DNA from: Gammaproteobacteria bacterium
Lineage (GTDB): Bacteria; Pseudomonadota; Gammaproteobacteria; JAADGQ01
Reading direction: 5' to 3'
NCBI GenBank assembly: GCA_021648145.1
Contig: JAKITI010000001.1
Location: 62,001 to 126,000 of the forward strand
Length of the DNA stretch: 64,000 bases
Part shown: positions 1-7,876 of the stretch, piece by piece
Position numbering within the stretch: position 1 is the stretch's first letter
Layout: the number at the start of each line of letters is the position of its first letter
The notes under the pieces: model-generated
Databases searched by the model: none
What the model was told of the DNA's origin: nothing
The model's input: the letters and a program-made list of their open reading frames with translations, nothing else
Made by a program: the position numbers and the translations under genes

Positions 1-1
1 G

Positions 2-1831
2 TTGTCTGCAGAGCAGAGTGAGTTTGCAGAATCAGTACTCGGGTCAGCGGAATCATTGTTAGGCATTATCAATGATATTATGGATTTCTCTAAAAATGAG
101 GCGGGTAAATTAGAGCTGGAAGAGATCGACTTTGATCTGCGACAAATTGTTGATGAGGTGCTTGACCTTTTTACTGAACAGGTGGGCCGTAAAAATTTAG
201 AACTGGTTTGTATGATTGAGCATGATGTGCCTCGATTTGTCAATGGTGATCCTGGCCGGTTACGTCAGATTCTAGTGAACCTCGTGGGTAATGCTGTTAA
301 GTTTACTGAGCAGGGAGAGGTTATTGTTCGCGGGTCATTCTCAAGCGAAATGGGTGATCGAATACAGCTTTTTTTCGAAGTGTCCGACTCAGGTATTGGT
401 ATTGACGAAAATAATTGTTCACATCTGTTTGACTCCTTTACACAGGTTGATAGTTCAACCAAGCGTCAATATGGAGGAACAGGGCTCGGACTGAGAATTT
501 CCAGGCAATTAGTTGAAAAAATGGGTGGGGAGATTGGTGTGCGTAGTCAGCAAGGGCATGGCACTACATTTCACTTTTCAATTACCTCAAGGAAGGCCAA
601 AAATAAAAGCTTTCAGCAGCTTGATATTGTATTGCCAAATCAATTGAAAAATGTGCGTATTCTCATTGCTGGGTGCACATCTGCAGGCCAGACTTTTATG
701 AATCATGCGCTTCATGATGTAGGTGCTATTTATGAATTTGTAAATAGCAGTCGCTTAGTGATGACGCGCTTGCAGTGCGCAGCTGAAAAAGGTGAACATT
801 TTGATATTTTAGTGATGGATAAAAACTCACCGAATCTGCATTATATGCCATTACTGAAAAAAATTAGTAATGCGCTTGATATGACACCTCCGCGTATTGT
901 GCAAATCACTTGTTACGGCTTGCGTAGGCAGAGTGAAAAGCGGCTTGGTACTGGAGGTGTCTCTGCTTGTTTATCGAAGCCGATGAGTCAAACTCAATTG
1001 TATGCATGTCTTGACTCGATAATGGGGGGAGCGACTGAGGCCAACCCTCAAATAAGTATTGATGTGAATGCTAAGTCCTATCAATTTAAAGGGCGGGTTT
1101 TGGTGGTAGAAGATAATGCTGTCAATCAGAAAGTCGCTTTAGGAATCATGAAAAAAATGGGTTGTCGTGCGGACGTTGCTGCGAATGGTGTGGAGGCGGT
1201 GAAAGCTGTTTCAAAGCTATCCTATGATCTGATATTAATGGATTGTCAAATGCCTGAAATGGATGGTTATGAAGCCACTGCGACAATTCGCCGCATTGAA
1301 GGTGAAATGCGACATACACCGATTGTCGCAATGACAGCCAATGCATTAAAAGAAGATTACCAACGTTGCATTGATTCTGGAATGGACGATTATATTTCCA
1401 AACCCGTACAACTCAGTGACATTAATCGAGTATTGTCACGTTGGTTGGTGCAACAAAAATCTGCTCCGAAGTCATTAGTATCCAATGGAGTGTCTCTCGA
1501 TATGCATGTATTAGATGAGTTACGTTCGGTATTGGGGGGTGAATTTGGTGAGCTCATTGATGATTTTATAAGTGATACTCATAGTCGTATTCAAGAAATG
1601 AAACAGGCTGTTGTTGATGAGGATGCTAAAACAATACGCTGGATCGCACACAGTCTGAAAGGAAGTAGTAGCAATGTTGGGGCAACACTGCTTGCGGATG
1701 AAAGCTATTGCCTGGAAAAAATGGCGCGTAGTGGAAACATAATAGGTATTGATGGCGCGCTAGACAGCTTGATTAACGAATTTACACAGGTTGGAGAATT
1801 ATTCAACACCGTCACACGTCAAATTGAATGA
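2..1831 (+). CDS. BarA-type hybrid sensor histidine kinase, C-terminal part (5' end outside window)
   Basis: The reading frame is open at the window edge, so the N-terminal sensor region and the phospho-accepting His of the kinase are missing. What remains, in order: the second HisKA helix (about residues 10-45 here), an HATPase domain with N-box LVNLVGNAVKF, G1 DSGIGI and G2 GGTGLGL, a first receiver-like domain (about 218-345), a second canonical receiver (about 366-485, phospho-Asp 414 in LMDCQMPEMDG) and a C-terminal HPt domain with His 550 in HSLKGSSSNVG. This is the tripartite BarA/TorS phosphorelay layout. The first receiver keeps an Asp at 273 but has AGCTS where the acidic pair should be, so it is probably degenerate. 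The output response regulator (UvrY/GacA in BarA systems) is not in the window. The next gene overlaps by 4 bp. Confidence 0.9.
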   Translation: MSAEQSEFAESVLGSAESLLGIINDIMDFSKNEAGKLELEEIDFDLRQIVDEVLDLFTEQVGRKNLELVCMIEHDVPRFVNGDPGRLRQILVNLVGNAVKFTEQGEVIVRGSFSSEMGDRIQLFFEVSDSGIGIDENNCSHLFDSFTQVDSSTKRQYGGTGLGLRISRQLVEKMGGEIGVRSQQGHGTTFHFSITSRKAKNKSFQQLDIVLPNQLKNVRILIAGCTSAGQTFMNHALHDVGAIYEFVNSSRLVMTRLQCAAEKGEHFDILVMDKNSPNLHYMPLLKKISNALDMTPPRIVQITCYGLRRQSEKRLGTGGVSACLSKPMSQTQLYACLDSIMGGATEANPQISIDVNAKSYQFKGRVLVVEDNAVNQKVALGIMKKMGCRADVAANGVEAVKAVSKLSYDLILMDCQMPEMDGYEATATIRRIEGEMRHTPIVAMTANALKEDYQRCIDSGMDDYISKPVQLSDINRVLSRWLVQQKSAPKSLVSNGVSLDMHVLDELRSVLGGEFGELIDDFISDTHSRIQEMKQAVVDEDAKTIRWIAHSLKGSSSNVGATLLADESYCLEKMARSGNIIGIDGALDSLINEFTQVGELFNTVTRQIE

Positions 1832-2358
1832 TTCATAACGCGACAAATATATTTAAATATTGTCCAAAGTGTGGTGGGAAGGGGTTCCTTCTTTCATCTG
1901 AAGACAACGCTTTTCATTGTGGAGCTTGCAAATTTCACTACTATCTTAATGCAGCGGCGGCTGTGGCTGCACTGATTGTTGATGAAAATAGAAACTTGCT
2001 TGTGGTTGAGCGTGGCCGAAAACCTGCTAAGGGAATGCTGGATCTTCCTGGTGGGTTTGTTGATGTGGGTGAGCGAGCTGAGGATGCACTGCAGCGGGAA
2101 ATACGAGAAGAGCTTAATCTCGAAATTGAGCAGTTTTCACTGTTAGCCACTTTTCCAAACGACTACCCTTATGGCGATATGATCTATTTTACGCTGGACT
2201 TAGCTTTTGTTTGCCAAGTCAGGGATTTTTCTAAAATTCGTGCAGCGGATGATGTGGCTGGATATCAGTTTACACCGCTGCACGAAATAGATTTGGATCT
2301 ATTTGGTTTTGAGTCAGTTAAAAAAATTATAGAATATTATACTCAAAAATACCCTTAA
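1828..2358 (+). CDS. Nudix hydrolase with N-terminal zinc ribbon
   Basis: 176 residues. An N-terminal zinc ribbon (C12-x2-C15 and C31-x2-C34) precedes a Nudix fold. The Nudix box begins at G76, with E82 and REIREEL at 90-96, so the metal-binding glutamates are present; the usual Gly near the end of the box is Asn. Nudix enzymes cleave nucleoside diphosphates linked to another group (for example NADH, ADP-ribose or oxidised nucleotides). The zinc ribbon resembles NudC-like proteins, but the substrate cannot be read from sequence. The start codon overlaps the stop of the upstream kinase (ATGA), so translation is probably coupled. It ends back to back with the convergent DsbA-like gene, with no spacer. 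Confidence 0.85.
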   Translation: MIHNATNIFKYCPKCGGKGFLLSSEDNAFHCGACKFHYYLNAAAAVAALIVDENRNLLVVERGRKPAKGMLDLPGGFVDVGERAEDALQREIREELNLEIEQFSLLATFPNDYPYGDMIYFTLDLAFVCQVRDFSKIRAADDVAGYQFTPLHEIDLDLFGFESVKKIIEYYTQKYP

Positions 2359-3198
2359 TTAATGGTCATGCTTATGGTCGTGATCATGGTGATCCCCTTC
2401 CTTTTTTGGAGCCGCAGGAGGCAGTGCTAGAAAAGCAGAGTTATTAACATCACCTTTAGCTAAAATTAGCGCATAAATAAGGGGAGGGAAATTTTCTATT
2501 CTTTTATTATTCAAGGCGAGTAGGGGAGTTCCTGTAATACCATGCTGTTTTGCAAAATTAATATCTTCTTTCAGAGTCGCAGCTGTTTCAGCTGATTTCA
2601 CACAAGCTTCCAATTTTTTCTTTTGAGCTTCATCAGAAATTGCACTCTGCCAAATTCTCTCAGTCGTTAAGAATTTTTGTTGCTGAAACATCTCAAAGCG
2701 TATGCGCTCTAGTTCAGCGGAGTCTGTTTGACAGATCATGATTTTGGCTGCTAAACAGCGTACGCCATCTTCAGCACTAAAGTTGACGTTAGAATTACAC
2801 TCTTTGTCTAAAGGGTAGTTACGTATTTCCAGGCTCCACGAGTCGTCAGGCGTATCTTGCAAAATTGCATGTAGTGTTTCATCCATGTGCTTGCAATGAG
2901 GGCAGAGAATGTCTAGCCATTTTATGATATGGACTGGACTCTCTTTTTGACCAAAAGCCATACGCTTTGGTGTGGTCTCTTTTTTAATTTCAGTTGCAGC
3001 TTTATACTCAGCTAATGAATTGCTTACGGATTGAAGCAACTGTGGTGGTAACTTATCTAAAAAGGCTGCGACTTCAGAAGTCTGTGTATCAGTGATGGGT
3101 TCTATTTTTTGTTTAGGTTCTTCGGCATGTGCGGCCGAGAGAAATACTGACGCAATAACTGTGGATATTATTGATGTTTTAATGGATTTTAATAACAT
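2359..3198 (-). CDS. DsbA-family periplasmic thiol oxidoreductase with His-rich tail
   Basis: 279 residues from the ATG at 3198, preferred over a TTG at 3222 because an AAGG lies about 10 nt upstream and a clean signal peptide follows (hydrophobic core, cut near A-H-A after residue 25). A thioredoxin/DsbA fold carries a CPHC active site at C99-C102 and a probable cis-proline segment TGTPLLAL. An N-terminal stretch of about 60 residues after the signal looks helical, as in DsbC/DsbG- or ScsC-like proteins. Extra cysteines lie outside the active site. The C-terminus is a His/Asp-rich metal-binding-like tail (HDHDHKHDH). Probable role: formation or isomerisation of disulfides in exported proteins; the direction is not determinable. 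Confidence 0.8.
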   Translation of the reverse strand: MLLKSIKTSIISTVIASVFLSAAHAEEPKQKIEPITDTQTSEVAAFLDKLPPQLLQSVSNSLAEYKAATEIKKETTPKRMAFGQKESPVHIIKWLDILCPHCKHMDETLHAILQDTPDDSWSLEIRNYPLDKECNSNVNFSAEDGVRCLAAKIMICQTDSAELERIRFEMFQQQKFLTTERIWQSAISDEAQKKKLEACVKSAETAATLKEDINFAKQHGITGTPLLALNNKRIENFPPLIYALILAKGDVNNSAFLALPPAAPKKEGDHHDHDHKHDH

Positions 3199-3276
3199 AG
3201 TGACTGAACCTTTTGTTAGCAAAAAAAACGAAAATTTTTTCGATTTTACCTATCTTCATGAAATTATCCTACTATT

Positions 3277-4761
3277 TTAGTGATTGTTGTTAAGTGAGGA
3301 TAAAATAGTTTGATATTTTTGACTCATGATTTGATTGTCACGTTTTTGATAGCCATTGATCAGGATCGGTAATTTTTTGATGAGTACTTTAAGTAAGGCT
3401 TGCCGGTAGTACGGCTCTTGCTCTGCATCAAGCGCCTTAATTAAGGCGCTGATACGAAAACGATCCATCGCAGGATATTGGCTTGATAATTGATCTTTAT
3501 GTCCACCAAACCGAGTCAACGATAGGCTGGATTCAAGACCCACCACATGATGGCGAGTAATGAGTAACCACAAATCATAATCTTCACAGGCAGGCAGATT
3601 TTCATCAAACGTGCCATATAAGTCAAACAAGTTACGCTTGATCAGGGTGGAAGATGGGGAGATCATGCAGCGCTCTAGTGATTCCTTCCAGATCCAGCCT
3701 TGAGGCTTTTTATGATGTTTGCAGGCGTTAACACGCTTGCTATTACGAATCCAGATCTCCTGACTCTGCATGATTTGATAAAAAGGATTGGCTTGTAAAA
3801 ATTGCCACTGTTTTTCAAGTTTGTCAGGGCTCCATAAATCATCCGAGTCAAGCAGTGCGATCCACGAACTTTGGTTCAGCGTGATTGCTTTGTTTCGAGC
3901 ATAGGAAACACCGTGGTTTTTATTTAAAGAAATTAGCCTGATTTTATCAGAGTATTTTTTCAGTACTTCATGGGTTGAATCACTTGAGCCATCATCGACG
4001 ACGATGATCTCTTGTGGCAACAAGGTTTGTGCTAATACAGATTCAATCGCATGAGTGATTCGATCTTGCCGATTGTATGTTGGAATGACGACGGTAATAT
4101 CTGGTTCAATAGGCATATCTAAAAATGAAAGAATGGTTTTTAGTTGCTTTCGCATCACAAAAAGCATTCGTTGAAATAGCTCAATTGTTTCATAGTTTGA
4201 TTCATCAGAGATCATTTTTAACAGATGAAACGAAATTTCACTATCAGCAAAAATCTGTGCCTGGTGAAATGCTTCCATGTCAACGTAATGGCACGTTTTC
4301 CACGAATCAGGGATTTTTCCAAACTCTGGTTTTTTGACAGTCAGCAGCCGGCCACGGGGTTTATAAGGGAGGTTTTTTGGAAAAGAGAAGGGAAGGCGCG
4401 TATCAATGGGTTGTGTTTGACCTTCTTCGCTGTTTTCAATGGCGACAGGAGTAATCCATGTTCCCATTGCAGCGCTGTTGCCAATAGCTCCACATGAGCC
4501 AATATTTATGACATAAAGCGGTTGTAAGTGGGTTTTTATCCAGATTGCAGCATCCGTTGAATGTTTAGATCCGACTCCAGTGATAACAAAAAGAACACCG
4601 GAATTTTTCTCAGATAGGGGGCTGTTTTTTAATATACCGGCTTTTATCGCCTTTAATAAGTGAACGGCGACGTTGCGTTCTTTGAGCCAATCAACAGGAA
4701 TCTCATCTTTAATAGCGACGGTAAAAATGAGTTGATGAGAAGGAATAGAGCGCTGTTTCAT
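3277..4761 (-). CDS. Fusion of nucleoside phosphorylase-like domain and family 2 glycosyltransferase
   Basis: 494 residues. Residues about 1-200 resemble the PNP/MTA-SAH nucleosidase superfamily. AIKDEIP matches the N-terminal acidic motif, then TGVGSKHSTDA, INIGSCGAIG (the family's Gly-rich strand), VDMEAFHQAQ (the ribose-binding Met-Glu) and ISDES (the catalytic-Asp segment). Residues about 220-420 are a GT-A family 2 glycosyltransferase: VVIPTYNRQ, IIVVDDGSSDST, the DXD-like LLDSDDLW, and an acidic ACEDYDLW near the expected catalytic base. No signal peptide or clear membrane segment, so probably cytoplasmic. Both halves keep recognisable motifs, so neither is obviously dead. It lies downstream of argG on the same strand with a stem-loop between them. 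The substrates of both halves are unknown. Confidence 0.75.
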   Translation of the reverse strand: MKQRSIPSHQLIFTVAIKDEIPVDWLKERNVAVHLLKAIKAGILKNSPLSEKNSGVLFVITGVGSKHSTDAAIWIKTHLQPLYVINIGSCGAIGNSAAMGTWITPVAIENSEEGQTQPIDTRLPFSFPKNLPYKPRGRLLTVKKPEFGKIPDSWKTCHYVDMEAFHQAQIFADSEISFHLLKMISDESNYETIELFQRMLFVMRKQLKTILSFLDMPIEPDITVVIPTYNRQDRITHAIESVLAQTLLPQEIIVVDDGSSDSTHEVLKKYSDKIRLISLNKNHGVSYARNKAITLNQSSWIALLDSDDLWSPDKLEKQWQFLQANPFYQIMQSQEIWIRNSKRVNACKHHKKPQGWIWKESLERCMISPSSTLIKRNLFDLYGTFDENLPACEDYDLWLLITRHHVVGLESSLSLTRFGGHKDQLSSQYPAMDRFRISALIKALDAEQEPYYRQALLKVLIKKLPILINGYQKRDNQIMSQKYQTILSSLNNNH

Positions 4762-4779
4762 GGCTGGCCATATAAATTT

Positions 4780-4795
4780 CCACGGAGGGCCGTGG
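4780..4795 (-). terminator. Stem-loop between argG and the downstream fusion gene
   Basis: A perfect 6-bp inverted repeat (CCACGG / CCGTGG with a 4-nt loop) lies 23 nt after the argG stop codon on the minus strand. It is followed on that strand by AAATTTATAT rather than a run of T. It may be a weak or partial terminator that lowers expression of the downstream gene, or an RNA-stabilising hairpin. No clear Shine-Dalgarno is visible for the downstream ATG. Confidence 0.35.
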
Positions 4796-4818
4796 GAGCT
4801 AGAAGTTAAATGATGGGA

Positions 4819-6030
4819 TTAATGCCCTTTTTTGGCGGCAAGGCGCAAACGCAGTGCGTTTAGTTTTATGAAGCCTTCAGCATCTTTCTGATCATACGCG
4901 CCTGCATCATCTTCAAAAGTAGCAATGTTTTCATCAAACAAGCTGTGAGTGCTGGACTCTCGTCCCACGACACTGACACATCCTTTGTACAGTTTTAAGC
5001 GGACTTTGCCATTAACAGTGGTTTGTGAAAGATCAATCATCGCTTGCAACATACGGCGCTCAGGACTCCACCAGTAGCCATTATAAATAAGCGTGGCATA
5101 ACGAGGCATCATCTCATCTTTCAGGTGCGCCGCTTCTCGATCCAGTGTGATCGACTCAATGGCACGGTGGGCTTTGAGTAAAATGGTGCCACCGGGTGTT
5201 TCATAGCAACCGCGAGCTTTCATGCCTACATAACGGTTTTCAACAATATCTAAACGACCAATGCCGTTATCGCCGCCCACTTTGTTAAGGGCTCTCAGTA
5301 TTGTAGCGGCTGTCATAACCTCGCCATTGAGTGCGACCGCATCACCATTTTTGAAATCTAGCTCGATATAAGTCGCCGAATCAGGTGCTTGCTCGGGTGA
5401 AACGGTATGAAGCCACATATCTTTTTCAGCTTCAGTCCAGGGGTTTTCCAGAATGCCACCTTCATAAGAGATATGCAGCAGATTTGCATCCATCGAATAG
5501 GGTGACTTTTGGCCGTGTTTTTTCTCAATAGGAATGCCGTGATTTTCTGCATAAGCGAGTAATTTTTCACGCGAGTTGAGATCCCACTCTCGCCAAGGGG
5601 CAATCACATGAATGTCTGGATTCAGAGCATAAGCACCTAATTCAAACCTGACTTGGTCGTTGCCTTTTCCTGTTGCTCCATGGGAAATGCTATCACCACC
5701 TGTTTCAGCTGCAATTTCGACCAGACGTTTTGCAATCAGAGGCCGTGCAATAGAAGTCCCTAACAGGTATTCGCCTTCATAGATGGTATTGGCACGAAAC
5801 ATGGGGAAAACGTAATTTTGAACGAAGTCCTCTTGAAGGTCTTCGATGTAGATCTCTTTAACTCCCATCGCTTCGGCTTTGGCGCGTGCCGGCTCAACCT
5901 CTTCACCTTGGCCAATATCAGCGGTGAACGTGACGACTTCGCATTGATATTCATCTTGCAGCCATTTGAGAATGATGGAGGTATCAAGGCCACCCGAATA
6001 AGCTAAAACAACTTTATTGATTTTTGACAT
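4819..6030 (-). CDS. argG: Argininosuccinate synthase
   Basis: 403 residues, the usual length of the bacterial short-type enzyme. It condenses citrulline and aspartate using ATP to give argininosuccinate, the penultimate step of arginine synthesis, in the cytoplasm. The N-terminal ATP-pyrophosphatase loop AYSGGLDTS is intact, followed by family motifs such as [21 protein letters not shown] and EGGILENPW. No other arg gene adjoins it in this window. It is divergent from pyrC across about 117 bp, and a bidirectional promoter region is expected there, although no strong consensus boxes are evident. Confidence 0.97.
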   Translation of the reverse strand: MSKINKVVLAYSGGLDTSIILKWLQDEYQCEVVTFTADIGQGEEVEPARAKAEAMGVKEIYIEDLQEDFVQNYVFPMFRANTIYEGEYLLGTSIARPLIAKRLVEIAAETGGDSISHGATGKGNDQVRFELGAYALNPDIHVIAPWREWDLNSREKLLAYAENHGIPIEKKHGQKSPYSMDANLLHISYEGGILENPWTEAEKDMWLHTVSPEQAPDSATYIELDFKNGDAVALNGEVMTAATILRALNKVGGDNGIGRLDIVENRYVGMKARGCYETPGGTILLKAHRAIESITLDREAAHLKDEMMPRYATLIYNGYWWSPERRMLQAMIDLSQTTVNGKVRLKLYKGCVSVVGRESSTHSLFDENIATFEDDAGAYDQKDAEGFIKLNALRLRLAAKKGH

Positions 6031-6147
6031 AATATTCTTGTAAACAAAGGTAAACTTAAAATAATTGCGCTATCATCGGTATTTTCATCGACAAGGTCAA
6101 GAAAAGTAACTTGCATCCTTATGCTGCCTCCCTTAATGTGAGCACAC

Positions 6148-7182
6148 ATGAATACAATAACTCTAATAAAGCCCGATGATTGGCATATCCACCTGCGTGA
6201 TGGGACAGCTTTAAGTACAACCGTTTCGCATGCCGCTGAGCAGTTTTTACGTGCGATTGTAATGCCTAATTTACAGCCCCCTGTGATGACGACGGAAGCC
6301 GCGCTGGCTTACAGGCAACGCATTTTAGGTGCGATTCCTGATGCAAGATCATTTAAACCACTTATGACGCTCTATCTGACCGATCATACATCTGCAGATG
6401 AAATCAGGCGCGCTCACCAAAGTGGTCATGTTGTTGCCGCAAAGCTGTATCCGGCAGGGGCGACGACAAACTCTGCACAGGGTGTGACTCAGATTGAAGC
6501 CATTTATGATGCGCTTGAAGTAATGGCTGAGCTAAAAATGCCTCTGCTGGTGCATGGTGAGGTGACGGATTCTGACGTTGATGTATTTGACCGGGAAAAA
6601 GTTTTTATTGAAACAAAACTGGCTCCACTGGTGATTCGATTTCCTCGTTTGAAAATTGTGCTTGAGCATATTACAACTGCGGATGCGGTGGAGTTTGTAA
6701 GTGCTTCGGGTGAAAATATTGCTGCAACGATGACAGTGCATCACCTGCTACTAAATCGTAATGCAATGTTGGTAGGAGGGATTCACCCTCATTATTATTG
6801 CCTTCCTGTGGTGAAACGTGAACGCCATCGTTTAGCATTGTTGAAAGCTGCAACCAGTGGCAATCCAAAATTCTTTTTAGGAACGGACAGCGCACCTCAC
6901 ATTCAGGGTAATAAAGAAAATTCCTGTGGTTGTGCTGGAATTTATACGGCTCATGCAGCCATAGAACTTTATGCCGAAGCGTTTGATTCGGTGAATGCGC
7001 TTGATAAACTGGAAGGTTTTGCCAGTTTTTATGGGCCTAATTTTTATGGTTTACCTCGCAATAAAGAAAAGATCATGCTTCGAGCAGAAGCCAGCTCAGT
7101 TCCCGATCAATTTGATTTGGGTGGAGAGCCACTTATTCCATTTCGGGCAGGATCAGAATTAAGGTGGAAATTGGTTGAGTAA
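6148..7182 (+). CDS. pyrC: Dihydroorotase
   Basis: 344 residues, matching the class II E. coli-type enzyme. It cyclises carbamoyl-aspartate to dihydroorotate in pyrimidine synthesis. Metal and active-site motifs are present: [10 protein letters not shown] near the N-terminus, [13 protein letters not shown] (the carboxylated Lys region), LVHGE, LEHIT and FLGTDSAPH. The start ATG at 6148 has only a weak ribosome-binding site. The 3' end overlaps the start of rnt by 8 bp, so the two are probably cotranscribed. Confidence 0.97.
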   Translation: MNTITLIKPDDWHIHLRDGTALSTTVSHAAEQFLRAIVMPNLQPPVMTTEAALAYRQRILGAIPDARSFKPLMTLYLTDHTSADEIRRAHQSGHVVAAKLYPAGATTNSAQGVTQIEAIYDALEVMAELKMPLLVHGEVTDSDVDVFDREKVFIETKLAPLVIRFPRLKIVLEHITTADAVEFVSASGENIAATMTVHHLLLNRNAMLVGGIHPHYYCLPVVKRERHRLALLKAATSGNPKFFLGTDSAPHIQGNKENSCGCAGIYTAHAAIELYAEAFDSVNALDKLEGFASFYGPNFYGLPRNKEKIMLRAEASSVPDQFDLGGEPLIPFRAGSELRWKLVE

Positions 7183-7822
7183 TTCAGAAAAAAATAGTGC
7201 AGAGACAAATAAATCTCAAAAGCGACCGATTGCAAAACGCTTTAGAAGTTATTTGCCTGTTGTGGTCGATGTCGAGACGGCGGGATTTGATGCCAAACGT
7301 GATGCATTATTAGAGCTGGCCGCAATTCCTATCGAGATGGATGACGATGGAGTATTGTCCCCTGGCGAAATATATTCTTGTCATATCAAACCTTTTGAAG
7401 GTGCAAACCTTGATGAAGCGGCACTGAAGTTTACGGGGATTGATCCCTTTCATCCATTGCGTATTGCACAAGAAGAGAGTGAAGCACTGCACGATATATT
7501 TCGCCCCATCCGCCAAGCCGTCAAAGAAACAGGTTGTACACGAGCCATTTTAGTGGGCCACAACCCCTCTTTTGATCTCTCTTTTATTAATGCCGCCGCA
7601 GAGCGCTCAAAAATAAAACGTAATCCATTTCACCCTTTCAGTACGTTTGATACGGCAACGTTAGGTGGTTTGGCATTTGGTCAGACGGTGTTGGCACGAG
7701 CTGCCAAAGCAGCCAAAATGGAATGGAGTAGCGATGAAGCACACTCCGCACGTTATGATACAGAAAAAACAGCTGAGCTATTTTGCTTGATAGTGAATCA
7801 GTGGGACCAGTTTAAAAAATAA
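7175..7822 (+). CDS. rnt: Ribonuclease T
   Basis: 215 residues. A DEDD-family 3'-5' exoribonuclease that trims tRNA and other stable RNA 3' ends. The motifs seen are [10 protein letters not shown] (first D and E), [12 protein letters not shown] (third D) and [10 protein letters not shown] (final H and D). The start is a TTG at 7175 inside the end of pyrC. It is supported by AAGGTGG at 7161-7167 with suitable spacing, and no ATG lies nearby. It is convergent with purL, with paired stem-loops between. Confidence 0.93.
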   Translation: MSNSEKNSAETNKSQKRPIAKRFRSYLPVVVDVETAGFDAKRDALLELAAIPIEMDDDGVLSPGEIYSCHIKPFEGANLDEAALKFTGIDPFHPLRIAQEESEALHDIFRPIRQAVKETGCTRAILVGHNPSFDLSFINAAAERSKIKRNPFHPFSTFDTATLGGLAFGQTVLARAAKAAKMEWSSDEAHSARYDTEKTAELFCLIVNQWDQFKK

Positions 7823-7859
7823 AAGGCTCAAGCCAGGGCGCTCTTAATTATTGAGCGCC
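7812..7859 (-). terminator. Probable terminator region of purL (possibly shared with rnt)
   Basis: A 7-bp stem (GGCGCTC at 7837-7843 with GAGCGCC at 7853-7859, 9-nt loop) lies between the convergent rnt and purL stop codons. On the minus strand it is followed by a short GC-rich step and then TTTTATTTTTT, which fits a terminator for purL. On the plus strand no T-run follows. Confidence 0.4.
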
Positions 7860-7876
7860 TACTGGGTCGGGCTGTC

